From Rheinheimera maricola (GTDB lineage: Bacteria; Pseudomonadota; Gammaproteobacteria; Enterobacterales; Alteromonadaceae): DNA of 64,000 nt. This document shows positions 1 to 8,453 of the stretch, piece by piece; position 1 is the first letter of the stretch; each line of letters begins with the position of its first letter. The stretch is from the NCBI RefSeq assembly GCF_016918075.2, contig NZ_JAERPS020000007.1, forward strand, positions 124,001-188,000. The letters are read 5' to 3'. The position numbers were made by a program, and so were the translations under genes. The notes beneath the pieces are model-generated. The model saw only the letters and a program-made list of their open reading frames with translations. It searched no databases and was not told the DNA's origin.

Positions 1-1488
1 TACTTATTAGATAAAACCCAACGCTTTCTTGTGCCTAAGGTTTGGCAGGGCAGCCTGCTAAATCATCCCAAAATCATGATGAGTAATATTCCACTAACGA
101 GTTCTAGCCGAGATCATTTAACTGAAATCAGCGCCTACTGTGCTGTAACCGGGCAATTGGTTAGTGTGGAAGATATCTATAGTTATTCGGGTTTCAACTT
201 TAAAGAGTTTTATAATAATGATTGCATTACAAACTTGCATACAAAATCTATTTTGGCGGTCCCATTAACTGATCGTGAGGGGATCAGCACAGGTGTGATG
301 ATGCTTTTCAATCATACTTTACGTGGCCCCGACCAAGTGGAAGGATTCCCGGTAGATCTTGAAAATCTGGTCCGAGGGGTTGCTGCAATTGCTGCTATTT
401 CTATCTCTAACTCGCTACTACTCAACGAAAAGCAAACTTTACTTCGCCAACAAGATGAGCTTAATGCTTCACTTATTGTTGAAAATAAAGAGCTTAAAGG
501 CAGAATTTCTAAGTCTTTACAGTCAGATCAGATTATTGGCCGAAGCCATGCCATGCAAACGGTATTTGCTTTAATTGAAAAAGTAGCTAGCTCAACAGCA
601 ACGGTGTTACTCAGTGGAGAAACAGGAACCGGCAAAGAATTATTTGCAGTGACGATTCATCAAAACAGCCCGGTAAAAAAGGGGAAGTTTATAGCACAAA
701 ATTGCGCGGCATTTCCTGCCGATTTACTTGAAAGTGAAATGTTTGGTTATCACAAAGGCGCCTTTAGTGGAGCAACTTGTAATAAAAAAGGACTATTTGA
801 AGAAGCGCATAATGGTACTTTGTTTTTGGATGAGATTGGTGAGATGCCAATGTCGCTTCAATCTAAATTATTACGCGTGCTTCAGGAGGGAGAGGTTAGA
901 CCATTAGGTAGTACTACGACAGTAAAAGTTAATGTGAGAATTATTGCTGCCACTAATCGAGCACTACTTGATATGGTCAAAGAAGGCACGTTCCGAGAGG
1001 ATTTGTACTATAGATTAAATGTTTTTCCAATCCGGTTACCAAGCTTGAGAGAGCGCGTGACGGATATTCCTACGTTAACCTATTACTTTGTAGATAAGTA
1101 CGCGAAGCAGTATGGTAAAAAAATTAAACAAATTGAACCTAAAGTGTTGGATTTTTTACAGTCATATCCATTTCCGGGTAATGTTCGTGAATTGCAGAAT
1201 GTTATAGAACGCGCAGTGATCCTCGCGGGTGACCGATGTGTTATTGCATTTGATAGTCTTCCAGTTGAGCTTAAGGAACGAAAGCCGGTAGAAAAGTTTG
1301 ATAGTGCTATTAACTTAGAGAATAAAACATTGAAGGACGTAGTAGGTCAGTATGAAGCCGACATTTTAAGAAAAAAATTAGCGGAGAATAAGGGCAATCA
1401 GACAATAACAGCCAATCAACTGGGCCTTTCAAGACGCACATTAGTCGAAAAGCTTAGCCGTTATAGTCTTAGACGGTTAGATGATTAA
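1..1488 (+). CDS. vasH: Sigma-54-dependent T6SS transcription activator (VasH-type), 5' end missing
   Basis: The reading frame is open from base 1, so the gene almost certainly starts before the window; the GTG at 31 is only the first possible start inside it. The visible part has an N-terminal GAF-like sensor (to about residue 125 counted from 31), then a sigma-54 AAA+ domain. Walker A is GETGTGKE at about residue 196, the sigma-54 contact loop reads GAFSGA (about 243-248; the family consensus is GAFTGA), and Walker B is GTLFLDEIGEM. The C-terminus carries a Fis-like helix-turn-helix (NQLGLSRRTLVEKL). In Vibrio T6SS loci, VasH with RpoN drives hcp/vgrG transcription. Here hcp lies 550 bases downstream with a candidate -24/-12 promoter, which supports that role. 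The Thr-to-Ser change in GAFTGA is conservative. The family is certain; the T6SS assignment rests on context. Confidence 0.88.
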   Translation, partial: YLLDKTQRFLVPKVWQGSLLNHPKIMMSNIPLTSSSRDHLTEISAYCAVTGQLVSVEDIYSYSGFNFKEFYNNDCITNLHTKSILAVPLTDREGISTGVMMLFNHTLRGPDQVEGFPVDLENLVRGVAAIAAISISNSLLLNEKQTLLRQQDELNASLIVENKELKGRISKSLQSDQIIGRSHAMQTVFALIEKVASSTATVLLSGETGTGKELFAVTIHQNSPVKKGKFIAQNCAAFPADLLESEMFGYHKGAFSGATCNKKGLFEEAHNGTLFLDEIGEMPMSLQSKLLRVLQEGEVRPLGSTTTVKVNVRIIAATNRALLDMVKEGTFREDLYYRLNVFPIRLPSLRERVTDIPTLTYYFVDKYAKQYGKKIKQIEPKVLDFLQSYPFPGNVRELQNVIERAVILAGDRCVIAFDSLPVELKERKPVEKFDSAINLENKTLKDVVGQYEADILRKKLAENKGNQTITANQLGLSRRTLVEKLSRYSLRRLDD

Positions 1489-1494
1489 AGAATA

Positions 1495-1734
1495 TTAAAA
1501 CTGAGATTTTATCAAATCATCAAGTCCAAATTTATCACATGCCTTATAAGAGACTGAACCTATGACAGCGCCTGCAACAGGTCCAAACGGTCCAAGGCCA
1601 TAAGGAGGGGGGGCAGCCAAGGCATACCCACTAAGCGTACCTGTAAGAATTGCCAACCCCCCACAAAACTGATTTTCAAATACTTTACCGGATAGATTTA
1701 CGGCATCTGATTTAAATTCCTCTATAACATCCAT
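1495..1734 (-). CDS. Small glycine/proline-rich hydrophobic protein, unknown
   Basis: A 79-aa protein convergent with the sigma-54 activator, six bases after its stop. The start is supported by an AAGGGG ribosome site 5-6 bases before the ATG. Residues 24-65 are rich in Gly, Ala and Pro (GGLAILTGTLSGYALAAPPP, then GLGPFGPVAGAVIGS), followed by a hydrophilic tail, so one or two membrane-inserting segments are possible. No double-glycine leader or Sec signal is visible. The hydrophobic Gly-rich middle recalls small bacteriocin-like or holin-like peptides, but that is only a resemblance. I do not recognise the family. It is tucked between the activator and hcp, in the divergent position to the hcp promoter, so it may share control with the T6SS. 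Confidence 0.6.
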   Translation of the reverse strand: MDVIEEFKSDAVNLSGKVFENQFCGGLAILTGTLSGYALAAPPPYGLGPFGPVAGAVIGSVSYKACDKFGLDDLIKSQF

Positions 1735-2038
1735 ATTGGTTCCCCTTTCGGCTATTGTAACGAACTGGAAAATAGTAGTTACACTTTAAATTCCTGTCAA
1801 ACCAGAGCATTCGTCTAACTCAACGCCGTTAGCTGGGAGATTTATTGCTCACCTGCGCAGCAATATGCATGCAGAAAATTACTCATACCACTTTGTATAG
1901 AATTAAAAGACTAGGCTTGTTTTTTACTTGATTGATTTCTATGTTATTTTTCGATTTTTTAAAGTTGGCATGTATTATGGATATTAAGTGCTGCAGGCCA
2001 AGCTTAGCTTTTATTAACTAGCATAAAGGAAAATTACT
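1735..2038. other. Intergenic region between the small protein gene and hcp
   Basis: About 300 AT-rich bases with divergent genes on either side. The only signal I can support is the candidate sigma-54 promoter near the hcp end (1965-1981). An AAAGGA ribosome site sits just before the hcp ATG. I see no further gene. Confidence 0.6.
1965..1981 (+). promoter_or_regulatory. Candidate sigma-54 (-24/-12) promoter of hcp
   Basis: TTGGCATG, four bases, then ATGGA. The -24 box agrees with the RpoN consensus TTGGCACG except for one transition, and the two GG/GG centres are ten bases apart as in TGGCAC-N5-TTGC promoters. The -12 box has TG followed by G instead of C. It is about 58 bases before the hcp start. 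A sigma-54 activator gene lies immediately upstream, which makes the call more likely than the motif alone would. Confidence 0.55.
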
Positions 2039-2554
2039 ATGCCAACAGTTGCATACATTTCAATCGAAGGAACAAAATCAGGCAACCTTACTGAAGGTGC
2101 AAACACCGTCGAATCAATGGGTAATGCTTATCAGACCGATCATACTGATGAGGCAACAGTACAAGCGTTTAAACACGAAGTTATTATTCCGCGGGATCCA
2201 CAAAGCGGTCAGCCAAGTGGTCAGCGAGTGCATCAGCCTTTTATACTAACCAAAGTTTATGACAAATCATCACCTAAGTTATTTGATGCACTGTGTAGCG
2301 GTGAGCGGTTAACCAAAGTTGTTTTGAAATGGTACCGTACGTCAATGACTGGCGTGCAGGAGCACTATTTTACACACGAATTAGAAGATGCGGTGATTGT
2401 TGATATTAAATCATATATGCCAAATGCACAGGATCCAGCTATGGCGCACTTTTCGCATATGGAAGATGTTGCGCTGACTTATCGTCGCATTACCTGGACC
2501 CACGAAGTTGCCGGAACTACGGGTTCTGATGACTGGAGAGCCCCTCGCGCCTAG
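2039..2554 (+). CDS. hcp: T6SS inner-tube protein Hcp (TssD)
   Basis: 171 aa, the usual Hcp length. It begins MPTVAYISIEGTKSG and contains typical Hcp segments (VIIPRDPQSGQPSGQRVHQP, ALCSGERLTKVVLKWYRTS, MAHFSHMEDVALTYRRITW). Hcp forms hexameric rings that stack into the expelled inner tube and can carry small effectors. The start follows an AAAGGA ribosome site at a normal distance. The gene stands alone between a candidate sigma-54 promoter and a strong intrinsic terminator, so it is probably a single-gene transcript produced at high level, as is common for hcp. Confidence 0.95.
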   Translation: MPTVAYISIEGTKSGNLTEGANTVESMGNAYQTDHTDEATVQAFKHEVIIPRDPQSGQPSGQRVHQPFILTKVYDKSSPKLFDALCSGERLTKVVLKWYRTSMTGVQEHYFTHELEDAVIVDIKSYMPNAQDPAMAHFSHMEDVALTYRRITWTHEVAGTTGSDDWRAPRA

Positions 2555-2573
2555 TGAAGCTGCGTTAATTATG

Positions 2574-2604
2574 AAAGAAATGCTGCCGGTGCAGCATTTC
2601 TTTT
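2574..2604 (+). terminator. Intrinsic terminator after hcp
   Basis: A perfect 10-bp stem (GAAATGCTGC / GCAGCATTTC at 2577-2586 and 2591-2600) with a CGGT tetraloop, extended by A-T pairs and followed by TTTT. It separates hcp from vgrG. Confidence 0.85.
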
Positions 2605-2774
2605 AGTATGGTAGACAGGCTTTAATCTCTAACTGAATGTGTTTATGTATTTTGGGGTTGGTTTATCGAGTTAAGCTAGTATCTAAACATATTCGGCCAG
2701 ATATATTATCCATGCGTTTTCGCTGTACAGCTATTATGTACTTGGAAAACAACAATGAATCTAGGGAGTAAGGG

Positions 2775-4997
2775 ATGGGGTTTCACGCTAACGAGGAGTT
2801 TATGTTCTTCGAAATGGCAGATAAGACCATTGATTTCAGCGTTGCAAAACTCAACGGAGAAGAACAAATATCTGGGCTCTATAGTTTCAATCTGGAATTG
2901 TTGTCAGAAGACGCAGATATTACTTTTGAAGATATGGTAGGAAGAGCTTGCGTTATCACCATTCAAAGCATAAACCATCAGGAGGATGTTAACGCATTTT
3001 CTGACGAGCTTATCTATGATCGTTTTATTCACGGAGTTATTGCGGGATTCGAACTGGCTGATGAGGGCGAGAAATTTAGTACTTACAATGCAAGCGTTGT
3101 TCCTAAAATATGGCCAATGCTGCATCGCGTAAACAGTCGAATTTTTCAGTTAAAATCAGTGAAAGACATCATTACAGAACTGCTGGACGAATTAGGCATG
3201 GAAGGCGATGAATATCGCTGGACCTGTAGAGGCAGTTATTCGCCAATTGAATACTGTGTACAGTATCAAGAGTCCGATTTTGAATTTATATCCCGATTAA
3301 TGGAGCATGAAGGGATATTTTATTACTTTGAGCACGATGACAATAAGCACGTTTTAGTTTTTAGTGATGATTCTTCAATCTGCGAAAAAATTGAAGAAGA
3401 CTCCGTAGTTCCCTATGTTTCTGATTCAAAGGGGCTTGTGTCAAATCAGCAAATTAAGAAATTTGTTGTCAGGCAATCGCTGAAACCAGGTAAGGTCACA
3501 CTTAGGGATTATAACTTTCTTAAGCCATCATTAAATCTTCAATCAGAGAAACAAGATGATCACGACAAAGAGCGTGAAATCTTTCAATACCCGGGTCTGT
3601 TTGATGCAAATTCACGCGGTGATACGTTAGCTAAAATAAAGCTTGAATCAATTAACACATTTCGCACCATTGGGGGCGGTTCTGGCAATGTTAATCGCCT
3701 GATTCCAGGATATGTATTTACACTCGACGATCAACGACGGGGTAGTTTCTCTGGTGACTACTTAGTCACGTCTATCTCTCATAAAGCCTCTCAAGCTCAA
3801 GCATATCAACAGTACGCTACTTTGGAAGGTAACAGCTATAACAACTCTTTTAATGTTATTCCTGTTGATACGCCCTATAGACCTCAGGCTGTAACCAGAA
3901 AACCTAAAGTATATGGCACGCAAACTGCCATCGTCAGTGGCCCACAAGGGGAAGAAATTTATACCGATGAACATGGGCGTATTAAAGTGCAGTTTCATTG
4001 GGATCGATACGGCAAAGCGGATGAAAATAGTTCTTGCTGGATCCGTGTCAGCCAGCTTTGGGCAGGGCAGGGATATGGTGGCTTTTCACTACCCCGGGTT
4101 GGCCAAGAGGTTATTATCGATTTTATTGATGGCAACCCAGATATGCCAATTGTTACTGGTCGTGTGCATCATGGTGACAACCGTAGTCCTTATAAATTGC
4201 CAGCAAAAAAAACCATCAGTACACTTAAAACCAATTCATCTAAAGGTGGTGAAGGTTTCAATGAGCTAAGATTTGAAGATAAAAAAGGCAAGGAACAGGT
4301 TTTTATCCACGCAGAGCGTAATAAAGACATTCGGGTTAAAAACGATGCTTTCGAATTTATTGGTAACGACAGTCATCAAAAAGTGCTTAACGACCAATTC
4401 AGTTCTATTGGTAACAATCAACATAGAATTGTTGGCAACGATGCCTTTACACACATAAAAGGCGACAGGCAGATCCTGGTCGATGGTGACTTAAACCAAG
4501 AAACCAAAGGGGCAGAAAGTTACACTGTCAGCGGAGATCGTAAAACAAAAATCAGTGCATCTGAAAACCTGAAAGCCAGTATGGATATTAAGCTGGAAGC
4601 GGGAATGAATTTTGGCCTTAAAAGTAGTATGAGTGTTGACATAAAGTCTGGCATGACTATTAACCTGCAGGCCGGTGCTACCATAAACCTTAAAGCCGGC
4701 CCCAGCTTTATTAGTATCGGGCCTGCAGGCGTGCAGATTTCTGGTCCAATGGTCATGATAAATAGTGGCGGGGCCGCTGCACCCGCTTCTCCAGCTGCGC
4801 CGGCACAGCCAGCCAGGGTAGCCAAGCCGATTGAGGCAAAAGAAGCCGATAAGGCAGAAGCTGGCAAAGTCGAAACTATCAAAGATAGATCAATACCTAT
4901 ACGACCTTCAAGCTACGGCCCCCAAGCACAAGCTATGAAACATGCAGCTGCATCCGGTACGCCATTCTGTGAACAATGTGAGGCGGCGAAGAAATAA
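2775..4997 (+). CDS. vgrG: T6SS spike protein VgrG (TssI)
   Basis: 740 aa. The gp27-like N-terminal part is followed by the gp5 OB-fold region (EEIYTDEHGRIKVQFHWDRY, then GGFSLPRVGQEVIIDFIDGN) and the beta-helix needle, with short repeats such as GNDSHQ/GNNQHR and IKLEAG/INLQAG. An Ala/Pro/Lys-rich tail of about 70 residues ends in PFCEQCEAAKK. VgrG trimers cap the Hcp tube and carry effectors and PAAR. The start has GGGAG about seven bases upstream. A DUF4123 adaptor starts two bases after the stop, and such adaptors load cargo onto the VgrG tail, so the tail is probably the docking site for the downstream effectors. It has no lysozyme-like catalytic extension, so it appears structural. Confidence 0.95.
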   Translation: MGFHANEEFMFFEMADKTIDFSVAKLNGEEQISGLYSFNLELLSEDADITFEDMVGRACVITIQSINHQEDVNAFSDELIYDRFIHGVIAGFELADEGEKFSTYNASVVPKIWPMLHRVNSRIFQLKSVKDIITELLDELGMEGDEYRWTCRGSYSPIEYCVQYQESDFEFISRLMEHEGIFYYFEHDDNKHVLVFSDDSSICEKIEEDSVVPYVSDSKGLVSNQQIKKFVVRQSLKPGKVTLRDYNFLKPSLNLQSEKQDDHDKEREIFQYPGLFDANSRGDTLAKIKLESINTFRTIGGGSGNVNRLIPGYVFTLDDQRRGSFSGDYLVTSISHKASQAQAYQQYATLEGNSYNNSFNVIPVDTPYRPQAVTRKPKVYGTQTAIVSGPQGEEIYTDEHGRIKVQFHWDRYGKADENSSCWIRVSQLWAGQGYGGFSLPRVGQEVIIDFIDGNPDMPIVTGRVHHGDNRSPYKLPAKKTISTLKTNSSKGGEGFNELRFEDKKGKEQVFIHAERNKDIRVKNDAFEFIGNDSHQKVLNDQFSSIGNNQHRIVGNDAFTHIKGDRQILVDGDLNQETKGAESYTVSGDRKTKISASENLKASMDIKLEAGMNFGLKSSMSVDIKSGMTINLQAGATINLKAGPSFISIGPAGVQISGPMVMINSGGAAAPASPAAPAQPARVAKPIEAKEADKAEAGKVETIKDRSIPIRPSSYGPQAQAMKHAAASGTPFCEQCEAAKK

Positions 4998-4998
4998 A

Positions 4999-5571
4999 AT
5001 GTTGACCACAAATCAAACCAATAATATTCAAGATATATTGTTTAGTGATGAAGAGCAGTATGTTTACGCGGTTGTAGACGGTGCTGCATGCCCTGAATTG
5101 CGTTTCAAACTTTACGAGTGGCAACCCTTCAGCAGCTGTTTGTGGAGTGGCACCCTTGAACCAGACCTGGAAGAAGTTGCCCCTTATATGGTAGTGCTGG
5201 AACGCGACAGTGCCTTTACTCTATGGCTAATAAAAGAGGGTTGGGACAACCACTGGAATATTTTCGTGCAGTCACCGCTGGAGCCAAAATCCTTTCGAAA
5301 ACAAATTCGCAAGCTGCAACTGGTGAGATCGCCAGAGGCGAAGACTTTGATGTTTCGCTTTTACGATCCAAGGGTGATGCATGTTTTTTTACCGACCTGT
5401 GATTCAGAACAAAATCAAGAGCTATTCTCTGGTGTTAGCAGTTTGTATTATCCCCTAGCTCAGAATGGAGTTATAAAACAAGCGAGATTAAAGTCAGAAG
5501 ACTTTACAGTCAGGTTCAACGATTGGATTGTAGAAGCCGAACCTGGTGAAAAAAACAATGTTGAAGCTTGA
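4999..5571 (+). CDS. DUF4123-type T6SS effector adaptor (Tap/TEC)
   Basis: 190 aa from the ATG at 4999. An in-frame start at 4942 would overlap vgrG by 56 bases, whereas 4999 follows the vgrG stop by one base and has the purine-rich GGCGGCGAAGAAAT before it, so I prefer 4999. The pattern of conserved aromatic and acidic residues (YAVVDGAACPEL, ERDSAFTLWL, FRFYDPRVMHVFLP) is that of DUF4123 (Tap-1/TEC) chaperones, which tether a cargo effector to its VgrG. FRFYDPRV is a hallmark segment of the family. Its place between vgrG and a lipase effector fits. Cytoplasmic; not expected to be secreted. Confidence 0.85.
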   Translation: MLTTNQTNNIQDILFSDEEQYVYAVVDGAACPELRFKLYEWQPFSSCLWSGTLEPDLEEVAPYMVVLERDSAFTLWLIKEGWDNHWNIFVQSPLEPKSFRKQIRKLQLVRSPEAKTLMFRFYDPRVMHVFLPTCDSEQNQELFSGVSSLYYPLAQNGVIKQARLKSEDFTVRFNDWIVEAEPGEKNNVEA

Positions 5572-5935
5572 TAGCTCGCAGTTAGCCAATATTTCGAAGC
5601 AGCTATATGCGACAAGAATGCGGGAATATCTTAATAGTGTTTTCGCAGAGAGCGTTGAAGTTGCCGATAGTGAGTTAGAAGCTGCGATATTAGCTCTTAC
5701 CGATAGAGCTAGCTTATATAACATAACTGCAGAGTCTGATTTAGCGGCTTATATCACCTGTGCATGGTTAATGGGAAAAGACTTTGACGATAAGTTTGAT
5801 GCCGCCAGAAACCTGCTTGACGACACTGCATTATCAGGTTTGGAAAAGGCTGAAGGCCTCTGGCTGTTTATTGAACAGAGCTTTGCAGTATTAGCGGAGG
5901 ATGAACCGGAATTGCTAAAATTGGAGCAGGAATAA
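5558..5935 (+). CDS. Small effector-linked helper, family X (copy 1)
   Basis: 125 aa from the ATG at 5558, overlapping the adaptor gene by 14 bases. A GTG at 5546 is also possible, but GGTGA lies eight bases before 5558 and the paralogue at 8061 aligns from MLKLDSSQ onward, which fixes this start. It is acidic and predicted helical, with no signal peptide or membrane segment. It shares LDSSQ near the start and Y-I-x5-(M/L)-G-x-D-F in the middle with the 8061 gene. Both copies lie immediately 5' of a probable effector gene; here the lipase starts on the base after the stop. Position suggests an effector-specific co-chaperone or co-adaptor. I do not recognise a named family. Confidence 0.75.
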   Translation: MLKLDSSQLANISKQLYATRMREYLNSVFAESVEVADSELEAAILALTDRASLYNITAESDLAAYITCAWLMGKDFDDKFDAARNLLDDTALSGLEKAEGLWLFIEQSFAVLAEDEPELLKLEQE

Positions 5936-7258
5936 ATGTTTGGTTCTGCCTTACAAAGCGCTTATGAGCAAGCGACTGATTCCGCAACGTCAGTCTTCGC
6001 TAATATTACCCAAGCAGCTGAGTCAGTTGGTCAGGCTTTTAAAGAAGGTGTGAGCGATGTCGCTTCAGCTTCGCAAAAGGCGGCAAGGAATGTTGCCACA
6101 AATGTTGTTATTCAGGTACACAAAGCTAAACAGAGCGTTAGTAAGTTTCTGGGTCCCAAGGCGGCGGGTGAAAAAATTCAGTTCTGCCCTAATCGTAGTA
6201 AAAAGGAGCGGGTGGCTTACCGACAAAATAAGATTGCCGCCGCTCAGGAGCATGCCAAAGATATGCCTCACGGGCCAGAGCGAGCTGCGCTTGAAAAAGC
6301 CACGGAGCGGTTTGAGTTCAATAATCGTGCAGTCGAACGTGCTCGACTGGCAAACGATGCTTACGGGATTGGTCAAAACAAACCTCCCGAAGGCTGGATT
6401 CGTCCAAGCGCAGATGAGCTCGTCGATTTGGGTCTGGATCCTCAAAGCTTTCCGGCACTGGAGCCGGACTTTAACCCCGACGAAAACCAAGATGGTTTTT
6501 TTGTGGATATTTATAAAACCGATCCGGACGTTTTTGGCGAAGAAAAGTATGTTATTTCTTATCGAGGCACTCAAGGTAAAGAAGATTGGAAAGTTAATGC
6601 AGTGCAGTCTGCGGGGGGAGAAACTGAACACTATTCTAAAGCGATGAACATCGCCCGTGATGCAAGCAAAGCATTAGGAGCACAATTGGAAGTCACTGGG
6701 CATTCACTTGGTGGCGGATTGGCTACGGCAGCGGGGATTGTTAGTGGTAGTAAAACTTATGCTTTCAATCCGGCGGGCGTGCATCCTGATACCTTGGAGC
6801 GAATGGGTGACTTCTCTCGGAATATTGCCATGACGACGATTGATGGCAAACCCTTAGTCGACAATGTTGTGGTGCCTGGCGATCCAGTGACTGGTTTACA
6901 AAACACCGCTATGCAAAGGGCTGTTGTGGCTGGAGGCATTGTAGCTGGAAACGCAATTGCTGGTCCACTAGGCGTGCTAGGTGCGAGCACACTAGCAATG
7001 CAAAACAGAGCCACTTCAGAGCAAGGTACCTTGACTTACGGCATGGCAGGTAAAAAGCATATTGTACCATTCATAGAAAATTCTAAGGAAGTAACTGAGG
7101 CCACGGCAAATGGGAAATCGATTCAGGCAATGGTACCTGGACCGCTTGCATCGATTGATCCGCGCACGTTGTTAGCCAGACACAGTATGGAGTCCGTAAT
7201 AGCCGGAATAGAACAGCAAAAAACGGATGATCTAGGGCAGCTTGAACAACACGTATGA
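5936..7258 (+). CDS. Probable T6SS lipase effector (class 3 lipase fold, Tle-like)
   Basis: 440 aa. The N-terminal 75 residues are Ala/Ser/Val-rich and helical, followed by a QFCPN motif (82-86) that also occurs in the second effector candidate. The alpha/beta-hydrolase part has the nucleophile elbow GHSLGGG with Ser257. A GDPV Asp at 316 and a His at 416 in RHSMESVI fit the Ser-Asp-His triad of class 3 lipases. A small-residue hydrophobic stretch (about 325-360) could contact membrane. There is no Sec signal, as expected for T6SS cargo. It is tightly coupled behind the adaptor and helper and followed by a lipoprotein, the arrangement of Tle/Tli effector-immunity pairs that attack phospholipids in target cells. 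The exact Tle family was not assigned. Confidence 0.85.
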   Translation: MFGSALQSAYEQATDSATSVFANITQAAESVGQAFKEGVSDVASASQKAARNVATNVVIQVHKAKQSVSKFLGPKAAGEKIQFCPNRSKKERVAYRQNKIAAAQEHAKDMPHGPERAALEKATERFEFNNRAVERARLANDAYGIGQNKPPEGWIRPSADELVDLGLDPQSFPALEPDFNPDENQDGFFVDIYKTDPDVFGEEKYVISYRGTQGKEDWKVNAVQSAGGETEHYSKAMNIARDASKALGAQLEVTGHSLGGGLATAAGIVSGSKTYAFNPAGVHPDTLERMGDFSRNIAMTTIDGKPLVDNVVVPGDPVTGLQNTAMQRAVVAGGIVAGNAIAGPLGVLGASTLAMQNRATSEQGTLTYGMAGKKHIVPFIENSKEVTEATANGKSIQAMVPGPLASIDPRTLLARHSMESVIAGIEQQKTDDLGQLEQHV

Positions 7259-7264
7259 AACAGA

Positions 7265-8047
7265 ATGAAATTATGGATATTATTTATCTTGGCCTACTTG
7301 ATTCCTATTACCGGCTGCAGCGAGGGGGAAGTTACTTTGGACGATAGAGACTATCTTCAATACTTTAGTGAGCCGCATGAGCAGGCGGTGATAGCTGCCA
7401 TTCTTGCCGAAGATAGTGGCAAGTTAAAGAGTCTGGCTGCCAGTGGGGTGGATCTCAATGCAACCGGTAAATTTGAAAACACTCCGTTGAGAGTGGCAAT
7501 AAAAGTCGCGAAACCCGATATGCTTGAAACCTTGCTAACATTGGGCGCTAATCCTAATTTTCGCACATCTAAAGGTGTAGTTGCCGCAAAGTCTGCAGCA
7601 GAAGACGAGGATCCGATTTATATAAATATCTTGCTTGAAAGTGGATTAGATCCCAATTTACTGCATGACAAGCGACCAATACTGTTTTACGCATTGGAAA
7701 ATGAAAGATGGGAGCAGTTTGATGCGCTGATAAAGGCAGGTGCCGAAGTTCTGACGACTAAAACTAGCAACAATACTACTATAGCGATCATGCTTGCGTC
7801 GATGTTCCAGTACGACCGATTAATGGCACATATTCAGGCAGGCGGAGATTATAAAACCGGTTCCAAAGCTGGAGTGTCCGTATTAGATATTCTAGCCGAT
7901 GATCAGAAAAAATTTGGCGGCGACCCCGAACAAGATGCTTATCAGAAGCGGGGGGCGTTATTGCACCTGTTAAGGGCAAAAGGTCAGGAACTTCCCGACG
8001 GCATTCCAGGGGTAGATTATCCCAACCAGCAAATTGATACACATTAA
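7265..8047 (+). CDS. Ankyrin-repeat lipoprotein, probable immunity to the lipase
   Basis: 260 aa. A short lipoprotein signal ends in the lipobox ITGC (Cys18), followed by ankyrin repeats, for example ENTPLRVAIKVAKPDMLETL followed by LTLGANPNFRT, and further repeats to about residue 235. It would be anchored in the periplasm. Immunity proteins for T6SS phospholipases (Tli) are often periplasmic lipoproteins, and ankyrin-type Tli proteins are known. The gene starts six bases after the lipase stop. Function is inferred from position and localisation. The C-terminal end overlaps possible TTG starts of the next gene but not its preferred GTG start. Confidence 0.82.
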   Translation: MKLWILFILAYLIPITGCSEGEVTLDDRDYLQYFSEPHEQAVIAAILAEDSGKLKSLAASGVDLNATGKFENTPLRVAIKVAKPDMLETLLTLGANPNFRTSKGVVAAKSAAEDEDPIYINILLESGLDPNLLHDKRPILFYALENERWEQFDALIKAGAEVLTTKTSNNTTIAIMLASMFQYDRLMAHIQAGGDYKTGSKAGVSVLDILADDQKKFGGDPEQDAYQKRGALLHLLRAKGQELPDGIPGVDYPNQQIDTH

Positions 8048-8060
8048 ACCGGGTGGCAAA

Positions 8061-8450
8061 GTGTTAATAATTGACTCCAGTCAAGAAAAAGTTGTCGAGC
8101 AACATAATTTCCAGTCCTATATAAAACGATTGGAAGCGTTCTTTTATGCCCATATAGAGTTTTCATATTTCACCAGTCAAATTTCTGCACAGCAGTTTAA
8201 CCAGTTTATTTATGATGCTATACAGATCGCACAATCACAGGGATTTATTAGCGAACAAGATATTTTTAAATACATAGTTTCAACCATGATATTAGGTAGT
8301 GATTTCGAGCTATCACCTGAACATAAATTATTATCTAATAAATACAATGAACCTGAAGTACCTAACTACGAGAAGTTTGTTTTTACTTTTCATTATATTC
8401 ATACTGTGCAATCGACGCCTGAGTCGATAGTTGAGTGGTTGTTGGAATAA
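8061..8450 (+). CDS. Small effector-linked helper, family X (copy 2)
   Basis: 129 aa from the GTG at 8061, preceded by GGGTGG. A TTG at 8034 inside the ankyrin gene is possible, but alignment with the 5558 paralogue starts here (VLIIDSSQ against MLKLDSSQ). The centre again has Y-I-x5-(I/L)-G-x-D-F. It is predicted helical, with no signal or membrane segment. It ends three bases before the 462-aa gene. The repeated placement in front of two unrelated cargo genes suggests a general loading or folding role for effectors of this VgrG. Family not recognised. Confidence 0.72.
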   Translation: MLIIDSSQEKVVEQHNFQSYIKRLEAFFYAHIEFSYFTSQISAQQFNQFIYDAIQIAQSQGFISEQDIFKYIVSTMILGSDFELSPEHKLLSNKYNEPEVPNYEKFVFTFHYIHTVQSTPESIVEWLLE

Positions 8451-8453
8451 ATT

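Noticed and set aside
4520-4882. Long reading frame antisense to the vgrG needle region
   Set aside because: It results from the repeated Gly/Ala-coding pattern of vgrG and has no ribosome site.
4942-4998. Earlier start for the DUF4123 adaptor inside vgrG
   Set aside because: It overlaps vgrG heavily and adds an Arg-rich prefix unlike the family; the ATG at 4999 fits the spacing.
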